A stretch of 42,033 nt of DNA from contig JAJRTW010000240.1 of the NCBI GenBank assembly GCA_024278075.1, forward strand, positions 1 through 42,033, written 5' to 3'. This document shows positions 28,858 to 37,911 of this stretch, in pieces. The notes under the pieces are model-generated. The model was not told the DNA's origin. It was given only the letters and a program-made list of their open reading frames with translations, and ran no database searches. Numbering within the stretch: position 1 is the first letter of the stretch; every line of letters begins with the position of its first letter. The DNA comes from Bacteroidota bacterium (GTDB lineage Bacteria > Bacteroidota > Ignavibacteria > Kapaibacteriales > UBA2268). The position numbers and the translations under genes are program-made.

Positions 28858-31389
28858 ATGAAGAAAACACTCCACCTCGTTTGCAACGCTCACATCGACC
28901 CAGTCTGGCTGTGGAACTGGGAGGAGGGCCTTGCCGAGACACTTTCAACTTTCCGCACCGCCGCGAGGTTCTGCGAAGAGTTCGACGGCTTTGTCTTCTG
29001 CCACGGTGAGTCGCTGTTGTATGAATGGACGGAGGAATACGAACCGGAGCTATTTTCATGGATACAAAGATTAGTCAAAGCCGGCAGGTGGCATATCATG
29101 GGCGGGTGGTATGTGCAGCCGGATTGCAATATCCCGTCGGGTGAGTCCTTCGTCCGGCAGATTCTCACCGGCAAGAAATATTTTAACGAGAAATTCGACG
29201 TCGAACCGCTAACAGCTATTAATTTCGACCCGTTCGGGCATTCGCAGGGCCTTGTCCAGATTCTGAAAAAGAGCGGTTATACATCCTATCTCTTCTGCCG
29301 GCCGGATGAGAAGTGGCTGCGGCTGCCGGCAAGCGATTTCGTATGGCGAGGCTATGACGGATCGGAAATAATTGCCCACCGCGCCGAAGAGCATTATAAT
29401 TCCGAATTCGGAAAAGCAGCTACAAAAATCCAACAATGGCTGTCGAAGAATCCCGCCAAACGAAACGGCCTGCTCCTTTGGGGCATTGGCAATCATGGCG
29501 GCGGGCCGTCTCAACAGGACTTAGAAGCCATAGAAAAAATAAAGAGGGACGAAGAAATAAAAGAAACAGGAACTGTTTTTGACATCCGGCATAGCACGCC
29601 CAAAGAATATTTTGATACTATAGACAAAGATAAATTGCCCGTTTTTTCCGGCGGGTTGAATCCCTGGGCCGTGGGCTGCTATACTTCGATGGCAAAGGTG
29701 AAGCAGCTCCACCGCAGGCTGGAAAGCCAATATTTCGTTACGGAAAATATGCTGACTATTGCTGCATTGCAGGGATTAACCGACTATCCGAAGGCCGAAC
29801 TCGATACCGCCCTCAAAGGCATGCTGCTGTGCCAATTCCATGACATATTGCCCGGCACCTCGATAAGCGAAGTGGAGCAGTTTGCCCTGCAAAAGATGGG
29901 CTATGCAATGGAAATTCTATCGCAATTGAAAACCAAGGCTTTCTTCGGATTCCTCGCCGGCGAACCACCGGCAAACGATGGGGAGTTCCCGATATTCGTT
30001 TACAATCACCATCCTTTCGAATATGAGGCGATGATTATTATTGAGCTGCAACCGCCGGAACCTAATCCCGATGCTGATACTTTTCTAATGCCGGAAGTAT
30101 TCTATCCGCAGGGCAAGCAAAGCGGCAATAAAATTGCAATTCAATTGGAAAAGGAAAGCTCTAATATCATTATTGACCATAGAAAAAGAATTGTCTTTCA
30201 GGCAAAACTCAATGCTTCGTCGATGAACAGGTTCTCCTGCTATCTGAAGGAAATCGATATTGAATTGAAGCCAAAAATTGAGCAGCCCAAATCGTTGATT
30301 TTCGCAAGCGGGCAGATGGAAATTGAGATTAACAGGGATACCGGATTGATTGACAAATATATTGTGAACGATGCGGAATTTTTATTGCCTGATGCCCTCC
30401 GGCTTTTGGTGATTAAGGATAATCCCGACCCCTGGGGTATGATGGTAAGTTCATTCCGTAATGTAACGGGGGAATTCACATTAATGACAAAAACGGAAAG
30501 TGCTGAATTCGCCGGTGTTGGCTTATCGGAACTCGAACCTGTGCGGGTGATCGAAGACGGCCCCGTGCGGACGATGGTGGAAGCCTTGTTAAAATACAAT
30601 CACTCTTCGGCGTGCATTAGGTATATAATTCCAAAATCCGGCAGTGAAATTGAAGTAGAAATGAAAATATACTCGATGGAAAAAGATAAGATGATTAAGC
30701 TGTCGATTCCGATGGGGTTCCCTGATGGAAATTGCTGCGGGCAGGTGGCCTGTGGCGTGGAGCAATTCGGCAATTCGGGAGATGAATATGTAGCTCAACG
30801 ATGGATTGCCATTTCGCAAAAGGACAGCACGCTGACAATTATAAATGACGGAACTCATGGCTTCGATTATAAGGGCGGAGAATTAAGATTATCGCTGCTT
30901 CGCACTCCGGCATATTCGGGCCACCCCGTGGAAGGACAATTTGAATATGGCCAAGCGAATATTGTTCCGCAGGACAGGTTCGAGCCTCGTATCGATCAGG
31001 GGGAAAGAACTTTCCGCTTTTGGTTGAATGCCGGCCGTTCAAATGATAGGCTCCAAAATATCAACAGGGAAGCGAAGATACACAATGAACCTTTGATGGC
31101 ACTGTGCTGCTTCCCTTCGGGGCAGGGCGAAAAATTAAAAACGGGAGTACAAATTAGTGATGAAAATATTGAACTATCGGCATTAAAAATGTCTGAAGAT
31201 GGAAATAGTTTAATCCTAAGATTATTTGAACCAACCGGAAAGAAAAGGCGGGCAAAAGTCATAATATTATTTTTCGGAATTAGTTTCGACATATCTTTAG
31301 ATAGCTTCGAATTAAAAACAATCGCTATAGATATAAAGTCCAAATCATTGTTCGAAACCGATCTACTCGAAAGGAAGCCGAATGCTTAA
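28858..31389 (+). CDS. GH38-family alpha-mannosidase
   Basis: LHLVCNAHIDPVWLWNWEEGL; INFDPFGHSQGLVQILKKSGY; LCQFHDILPGTSISEV. Confidence 0.92.
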   Translation: MKKTLHLVCNAHIDPVWLWNWEEGLAETLSTFRTAARFCEEFDGFVFCHGESLLYEWTEEYEPELFSWIQRLVKAGRWHIMGGWYVQPDCNIPSGESFVRQILTGKKYFNEKFDVEPLTAINFDPFGHSQGLVQILKKSGYTSYLFCRPDEKWLRLPASDFVWRGYDGSEIIAHRAEEHYNSEFGKAATKIQQWLSKNPAKRNGLLLWGIGNHGGGPSQQDLEAIEKIKRDEEIKETGTVFDIRHSTPKEYFDTIDKDKLPVFSGGLNPWAVGCYTSMAKVKQLHRRLESQYFVTENMLTIAALQGLTDYPKAELDTALKGMLLCQFHDILPGTSISEVEQFALQKMGYAMEILSQLKTKAFFGFLAGEPPANDGEFPIFVYNHHPFEYEAMIIIELQPPEPNPDADTFLMPEVFYPQGKQSGNKIAIQLEKESSNIIIDHRKRIVFQAKLNASSMNRFSCYLKEIDIELKPKIEQPKSLIFASGQMEIEINRDTGLIDKYIVNDAEFLLPDALRLLVIKDNPDPWGMMVSSFRNVTGEFTLMTKTESAEFAGVGLSELEPVRVIEDGPVRTMVEALLKYNHSSACIRYIIPKSGSEIEVEMKIYSMEKDKMIKLSIPMGFPDGNCCGQVACGVEQFGNSGDEYVAQRWIAISQKDSTLTIINDGTHGFDYKGGELRLSLLRTPAYSGHPVEGQFEYGQANIVPQDRFEPRIDQGERTFRFWLNAGRSNDRLQNINREAKIHNEPLMALCCFPSGQGEKLKTGVQISDENIELSALKMSEDGNSLILRLFEPTGKKRRAKVIILFFGISFDISLDSFELKTIAIDIKSKSLFETDLLERKPNA

Positions 31390-32674
31390 TAAAACCACTG
31401 CAAGGAATAAGAAAGAGGTAACAGTGCTTATCGTCGGGATAGGCGGGTATGGGTTTTATTATGTCAAATCACTGCTGGAAGATTTTCAACGTGGGAAAAT
31501 CAGAATATCCGGAGTTGTCGACCCCTTGGCGAAACAATCACGGTATTATTTAGAATTAAAAAGCAGGAAAGCCCCTTTTTTTAACACCATTGAGGACTTC
31601 TTTGACGATGGGAATTCCGCAGAACTGGCAATCATATCGTCACCGATTCATCATCATGTTCAGCAAACTATCACGGCATTGAAATACGGCTGTAATGTGC
31701 TGATGGAAAAACCGGCCGGAGCAACCGTGCAGGATGTGGACAGGCTAATCAGCATTGAAAAGGAATCCGGCAAATGGGTGATGGTGGGCTATCAGTGGTC
31801 ATATTCCGACTCCATCAGGGCACTAATACGGGACATCCGGAAAGGAATATTCGGGAAACCCGTTAGATTTAAAACACTCTGCTTCTGGCCAAGAACTAAC
31901 GAATATTATACCCGTAACAACTGGGCCGGAAAGCAAGCAGCGGCAGATGGCTCATGGATTTTGGACAGTCCGGCCAACAATGCAATGGCACATTTTTTGC
32001 ATAACCTGCTATTTGTTTCCGGCAGCTATGAAAGCCCGAACTTACCGGCCATAGTGGAGGCGGAGCTGTACAGGGCAAACACGATTGAGAATTACGACAC
32101 AGCAGCTTGCAGGATAGGCTTGCAATCCGGAGCCGAACTGCTCTTCTATGGCACTCATGCAACTGCCACTGGCAAAGGGCCGATGTTCAACCTTGAATTC
32201 GAAAATGCCACAGTCTCTTATGGCGAATCTTCCGATGAGATTGTTGCTATTGACAGTAACGGGATACGCAGAAGCTACGGCTCGCCGGACAGGGAGCATC
32301 AGTTTAAGAAATTATTCGAAGCCGTAGAGGCAGCCGGCCGCACTGCGGATATTAATCCGGCAAAGGATAATCCTATGGAAATTAACTCAAGGACAGTTAA
32401 CCCGATAAATATTGTTTGCGGCTTGAAACAGTCGAGGCCACAGACTTTATGTATGAACGGCATTCAGGAATCAATGCGTAATATCCGGGATTTCCCCGTG
32501 GATATGATTAGATTTGATGAAAGCGACAAAAGATATTATGTTAATAATCTTGACATCGAACTATATGATTGCTACCAGCAAAATAAACTGCCGAACGAAG
32601 CCGGATTGGGCTGGGCGGAAAAAGGGAAAGTGGTGAAGCTGGAGAATTATACGTTCTTTCCGGGAAAACAATGA
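31382..32674 (+). CDS. Gfo/Idh/MocA-family oxidoreductase
   Basis: VLIVGIGGYGFYYVKSL; ISSPIHHHVQQTITALKYGCNVLMEKPAG; overlaps the GH38 gene by 8 bp. Confidence 0.9.
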   Translation: MLNKTTARNKKEVTVLIVGIGGYGFYYVKSLLEDFQRGKIRISGVVDPLAKQSRYYLELKSRKAPFFNTIEDFFDDGNSAELAIISSPIHHHVQQTITALKYGCNVLMEKPAGATVQDVDRLISIEKESGKWVMVGYQWSYSDSIRALIRDIRKGIFGKPVRFKTLCFWPRTNEYYTRNNWAGKQAAADGSWILDSPANNAMAHFLHNLLFVSGSYESPNLPAIVEAELYRANTIENYDTAACRIGLQSGAELLFYGTHATATGKGPMFNLEFENATVSYGESSDEIVAIDSNGIRRSYGSPDREHQFKKLFEAVEAAGRTADINPAKDNPMEINSRTVNPINIVCGLKQSRPQTLCMNGIQESMRNIRDFPVDMIRFDESDKRYYVNNLDIELYDCYQQNKLPNEAGLGWAEKGKVVKLENYTFFPGKQ

Positions 32675-32782
32675 ATGGATATAATTCAGTTTTTAGGTTT
32701 TAGGTTCAGGTTTCAGGAATTAAGGGTGAGCAATTATTCATCCCGGTTTTTGCAATAGAGATTTGTCTTATGTTATATCTTT

Positions 32783-32926
32783 CAATAGCCACGTGCTTTA
32801 GCTCGTGGAATAAATGAAAGAGATTGATATTATTTGGATTTAGCCATATATAACGATAGTGGAGGCCAAAAAGGGGGTTGGCTTGTGGGGAAAAACATTG
32901 TCCACGAGCTAAAGCACGTGGCAATT
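32783..32926. repeat. BIME/REP-doublet-like element with inverted ends CAATNGCCACGTGCTTTAGCTCGTGG
   Basis: Inverted copies at 32783-32808 and 32902-32926. Confidence 0.85.
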
Positions 32927-32931
32927 GATGG

Positions 32932-35316
32932 ATGAAATTAATTTATGATTTATTAACAGAGACAGCTATGCACAAATATTTGCAATTATTTATTACTACT
33001 ACATTATTTACCATAATATTATTATCGGCAGCAAATAATTCATCTGCTCAAACATCCGCAATTCCCAAAGCTAAATACATAGAATTGGCTCGTGCAACTG
33101 CCGATTGGGCATGGGATCATAAGGATTCGCTGGTTAATCGATGGCGTAAGTCTTTAGACCCAAAGTATATATTCGGATACCGCCCGCCCCAGATGCTTCT
33201 CGATATGGCTGCGGTATATGCCATGCTGTTTGATATTAATGACAATTTCGATAAAAAAAGCAATATTGAATTCGCCACGAGAGCCAAGTCGGTTCTATTG
33301 ACTTTTGGTGACTATAGAAAACAATATCCAAAGGAAGCCGCCGCCCAAAGGCCGGATTATGAGAACGGAATTCCGCCATTGACCGATTTCTTTACCACCA
33401 TGATGTATATCCGGGCTTTTGATATATTGAACCGCCACGGCTTGCTTGATAATAACGAAAAAAAGATAGCTACGGATATAATAGTTGAAAGTCTTGAATA
33501 TACTATGCGGCTGCAGGAATGGGGGGCGATGAACCGCTCGGCGCTGAGGGCCGAAACGCTTGCATGGGCAATAAGGGCGCTGCCGGACAATCCGAATGCG
33601 AAAACATGGGGAGTATATGAGCAGGCACTCGGCTCGGACAATTGGGGCAATTGGGAGATCGAGGATGCTACTTTATACCATGCCGTCTGGCTCTATTCGA
33701 TGATGGGATATGCCGATGCTAAGAATCAGATGAGGGAGCTGTTTCGTACTCCCGAGATGTATTATTACTCTCAATATTTCCTGAATTTAATGTGTCCGGC
33801 TCAAATGATTCCTGATTTTGGTGATTCACACTGGACGTCGAATTGGGCAAGGTTTATGGTGTTTTTCGAATGTGCTGCGAATCAATACAGCGACCCCGAA
33901 TTGAAGTGGGCGGCAGCGGTAATCGGCAATAAATTTATTGATTTTTAAAATATCACTCAAACCTGGCTGGCCTATCTTCTAATAGACAGCTACCGCTATT
34001 CGACTGATGATTTAATACCAAAACCACCCATTTCGCTTAGCCGGGAAGTGATGGAGGATGTGCAGGGCAAGAAGATAGTATTCCGCAGCGGCTGGGATTC
34101 CTTATCGACTTATATGCTTCTGAATTACCGCGATGAAGGCGACGGCGGCCTGCTGTTCAGAGATTACCTTCGCGATGGGATAGCTGTAGAGGAAGAGAAA
34201 ATGACTCACGGCCATGCCGACGAAAACAGCATACCCTTGCTGATGTACAAAGGCTCGGTGCTGCTGCACGACGGCGGATACCGCGATATGATGCCAAGCG
34301 GTATGTTCGGCGCCTACCGGCAGGATTATTTCCACAACCGGCTTTGCGTGCGGGGCGAGAAAATCTGGATGGGCCAAAAGAAAGGCCAGTACCGCTACAG
34401 CCCGTCGGATCATCCGGAAATTCCCGGGCAGTCAGTCCTCGATTTTCTGCATAATGCCGGATCGTACAGGAAAATCCGCACCCAAAAGATAGATTTCCTT
34501 ACATTTGATGATTTCGACTATAGCCGGACGCGGCTTATCGATGATAAGTTGGGGTATGAATGGGACAGGGTTATTACTTATGTGAAAGACCCCGAGATGT
34601 TCGTGGTTTTTGATATTGTGAAAGCAACCGAAGTAGGTTTTCTCACCGCATCCAACCTTTGGCATACACGGAAAATCCTCTCTCGGGGCGAGCATTGGTA
34701 CGATACGGCCTACGACTCGCTTAACACATTTGCCACTTCAACCGACAATAACCTGCTGATTTATTTCCCCATGACCCACTACCGAATTGAGCAGTCCGAA
34801 CAGGCCAACAGGTATTACCAACAGGAATACGTAATCTCGCAAACCACCGCCCAATATTTTGAATTGGGGCAATATGTCAGCTTTGTGACGATACTGATTC
34901 CCCACCCCGCAGGCGAGGACCCGTCCGGCTGGCCGAAAAAGATAAGTATGGTTCAGTCCAAGCCCGAAGGGAAAGGCATATCCGTAAGGATAAATCATAG
35001 CGGCAGAGAAATAAACATTGGCGTCAAGTGCGATATGAGGATGGACATAATCCGTGATTACCGCAGGCCTAAATACACCTATGAATCCGGCAAGCTCGAA
35101 TTCGGCAAACTTGAGACGAACGGAGATTTCTTCTATACGGAACGGGCCGGCGATATGTTGAGTTTTACGGTTGTCAACCTGTCGAAAGCATTTTACGACG
35201 GCAATGTTCTCTTTGAGCAGCCAACCGGCTTTTATGGCCTTGCCTTCGACGGCAGCTCCGATCAGTCCGGCATCGGCAAGGCCCGCTATTGGCGGGATGA
35301 GATTAGGCTGAAATGA
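32932..35316 (+). pseudogene. Secreted heparinase II/III-like polysaccharide lyase, interrupted by in-frame TAA at 33946-33948
   Basis: ORFs 32932-33948 and 34048-35316 share a frame; between them NITQTWLAYLLIDSYRYSTDDLIPKPPISLSREV; C-part has MTHGHADENSIPLLMYKGSVLLHDGGY; signal peptide from MHKYLQ (32968). Confidence 0.8.
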
Positions 35317-35380
35317 AATATCTATATATTTGATAAATATAATCTTTTTTCGTTTACTGCAGGTTACTTTATTGACTGTC

Positions 35381-35932
35381 AATAAATGAGAAGCTATTTT
35401 GATTTATACATGTATTATTATCGCCCGTCATTCCGAATGTAATGAGGAATCCAGAGTTAATAAGGTTATATCATCATTAAGATGGATTCTTCGCTCCGCT
35501 CTGAATGACTATAATAAATATTTTATCATACAATGAAGATTTCTGATGGCCGGATTAAGAAATATTATCATAGATCAGTGGTGTTTGGATAATAAATGAG
35601 AAGCTATCTTGATTTGTACTTGTATTATTATCGCCCGTCATTCCGAATGTAGTGAGGAATCCAGAGTTAATAAGGTTATATCATCATTAAGATGGATTCT
35701 TCGCTCCGCTCTGAATGACTATAATTAATATTTTATCATACAATGAAGAAATCTGATGGCCGGATTAAGAAATATCAACAATTATCAGTGGTGTCCGGAT
35801 AATAAATGAGAAGCTATTTTGATTTATACATGTATTATTATCGCCCGTCATTCCGATAGTAGTGAGGAATCCAGAGTTAATAAGGTTATATCATCATTAA
35901 GATGGATTCTTCGCTCCGCTCTGAATGACTAT
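35381..35932. repeat. 210-bp tandem repeat, ~2.6 copies
   Basis: 'aataaatgagaagctat' starts at 35381, 35591 and 35801. Confidence 0.95.
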
Positions 35933-35940
35933 ATTTAATT

Positions 35941-36040
35941 CATATTCAGCTATAATCTATTCATATTCAGCTATAATCTATTCATATTCAGCTATAATCT
36001 ATTCATATTCAGCTATAATCTATTCATATTCAGCTATAAT
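35941..36040. repeat. 21-bp tandem repeat array 1 (catattcagctataatctatt), 5 copies
   Basis: Unit starts 35941, 35962, 35983, 36004, 36025. Confidence 0.95.
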
Positions 36041-36097
36041 TAATATTACTATCGTATCGACAAACCTTCATTTATTATCCATAATCATATAATATAA

Positions 36098-36240
36098 GCC
36101 AGAAATGTTCATCGTAAGGCCAGAAATGTTCATCGTAAGGCCAGAAATGTTCATCGTAAGGCCGGAAATGTTCATCGTAAGGCCGGAAATGTTCATCGTA
36201 AGGCCAGAAATGTTCATCGTAAGCCTGAAAATGTTAAACC
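36098..36240. repeat. 21-bp tandem repeat array 2 (gccagaaatgttcatcgtaag), 6 copies plus one degenerate
   Basis: Unit starts 36098, 36119, 36140, 36161, 36182, 36203, 36224. Confidence 0.95.
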
Positions 36241-36264
36241 GGAGGCATTATTGACCATTTATTA

Positions 36265-36402
36265 ACGTTAGATGAGGATTTCTTATCATTAGATGAAGAT
36301 TTATTAACGTTAGATGAGGAAGAATTATCATTAGATGAAGAAGAATTAACGTTAGATGAGGAATATTTGTCGTTAGATATGGATTTATTATCGCCAGATT
36401 AA
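36265..36402. repeat. 21-bp tandem repeat array 3 (acg/tcaTTAGATGAGGAxxxTTA), 6 copies plus a terminal partial
   Basis: Unit starts 36265, 36286, 36307, 36328, 36349, 36370; reads (T/S)LDE(D/E)xL repeated, ending SPD*. Confidence 0.92.
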
Positions 36403-36494
36403 GAAAAATCATGGGTAGGAATCAATGCCGGAATCTTAACTCTAAAGCGCCTATGGAATAAAATCAAGGATTTGTCGTCCGCCGCCGGTTTGGC

Positions 36495-37688
36495 TTAAGC
36501 ATTAAAATCATCATACAATTCAGAAACAGCAATGCCGCCAATAGTTGTCTTTTCGCGGGTGTATTTCATCATCACATCATTCATAGCCCCCTCGAGTTCA
36601 TCGGATTTTATGCCGTAGCGAATCGAAGACCACGCCTCCATGAAAGCCGCCAGATCGTCGGAGGCCTTGACTATTTCACCATCGTAGGGGTCGAACTGAT
36701 CGTCGTTGTACTTATTATTAATCTTAATGCTCGGCATAGGGGACTTATAGTTTATCTTGCTTGCGAATTCATTGTGCGTAAAATTGCGTATCTCCGGCAT
36801 CCATTCGGGCTCGAGATGCGGATATATAAGTTCGGCCGAGAGCTTCTCCTCGATTCGGCTAATCTGCTCGGACATGCCCGGCACTTTCCGCTTAAGCGGC
36901 GAGATGATGTCGCGTGTGACAGCTTCGGGCAAATCATGCAGGAGTCCGCCAAAAAAGTTGTTATATATGCGTTTGGGAGCCGGAGAATATAATTCAAGAG
37001 TAAATAAATATGAGACAACGGCGACGAATAGCGAATGCCCAAGCACGGTCGTAGCCGGCACTCTCGGCAATTGTCCCCACCTGACCTGGTAACGCATCTG
37101 CCCGCAGAGGTCAATAAAGTTTTTGATCTTACCACGTACGTTTATCTTCCTGATTCCAAGCAGACTTTCGTATTGTTTTATGGAATTCATCAGCGAATTC
37201 TCGATTTCCTCGATTTGGTAGTCATCGACGTTGATATGTTTAATAATCCGGAACTCCCAAAAGCTGGCATAGATATGCGAAGCGTCGAGAATCTTCGTAG
37301 CAAGCGGCTGGATTATCGCCGGATTGTGGAGATACTCCCCGAATTGACGTTTTAGCATTTCATTTCCAATTTTTTTGTTTATCTCATCCCAGACCCATTG
37401 GTTCAGTTGAGCGAGCAGCTTGCGGTTTTTCTCAATCTCGCGGAACACCGGCCGCTGTATGTCCGATATAATTATTCTCCGCAACAGTTCGAATATGCCG
37501 CCCTTTATCAGATCATTCCAATCGACTTCATTTCCTGCCATTTCCTCGTATTTTCCGAGGCAATAGGCGATTATCATCTTGTGGGCGTGCTTGTCCATTT
37601 CGATCAGTTCTATCGGGCGGAGCTTGTCGTTCCACCTTTGTATGGAAAAGCCCTTGAACAGCACTTCTAATAATTTCCGGTTAATCAT
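36495..37688 (-). CDS. HD-domain (YfbR-like) predicted phosphohydrolase
   Basis: TTVLGHSLFVAVVSYLFTLEL...NNFFGGLLHDLPEAVTRDIISPLK. Confidence 0.8.
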   Translation of the reverse strand: MINRKLLEVLFKGFSIQRWNDKLRPIELIEMDKHAHKMIIAYCLGKYEEMAGNEVDWNDLIKGGIFELLRRIIISDIQRPVFREIEKNRKLLAQLNQWVWDEINKKIGNEMLKRQFGEYLHNPAIIQPLATKILDASHIYASFWEFRIIKHINVDDYQIEEIENSLMNSIKQYESLLGIRKINVRGKIKNFIDLCGQMRYQVRWGQLPRVPATTVLGHSLFVAVVSYLFTLELYSPAPKRIYNNFFGGLLHDLPEAVTRDIISPLKRKVPGMSEQISRIEEKLSAELIYPHLEPEWMPEIRNFTHNEFASKINYKSPMPSIKINNKYNDDQFDPYDGEIVKASDDLAAFMEAWSSIRYGIKSDELEGAMNDVMMKYTREKTTIGGIAVSELYDDFNA

Positions 37689-37911
37689 TTTGCTTGACTT
37701 TGTATGGTTTGTTAATCGTTTGTATTATTATATAGTAGAGATAATCAAAGATAGCGAATTAATCACAACAAAAAGAATTGGATAATTCGATTGTTTATGT
37801 AACTTATTAGGATAATCGGTTGTTATTATTATTATTGCTTTATTACTCTTGAATTCCGAATAAAAATCTCCTGAATATATATTTACTTATTAACTATTCA
37901 AAGGTATTATT

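Noticed and set aside
4066-33948. Genome-wide reassignment of TAA to a sense codon
   Set aside because: Two genes have in-frame TAA, but TAA ends other genes normally (e.g. hicA 1742-1966), so global recoding is not supported.
34738-35382. 214-aa minus-strand ORF opposite the lyase
   Set aside because: Antisense to the conserved lyase C-terminal domain; no domain recognised.
35941-36402. CRISPR array
   Set aside because: Repeats are directly contiguous with no unique spacers, and there are no cas genes.
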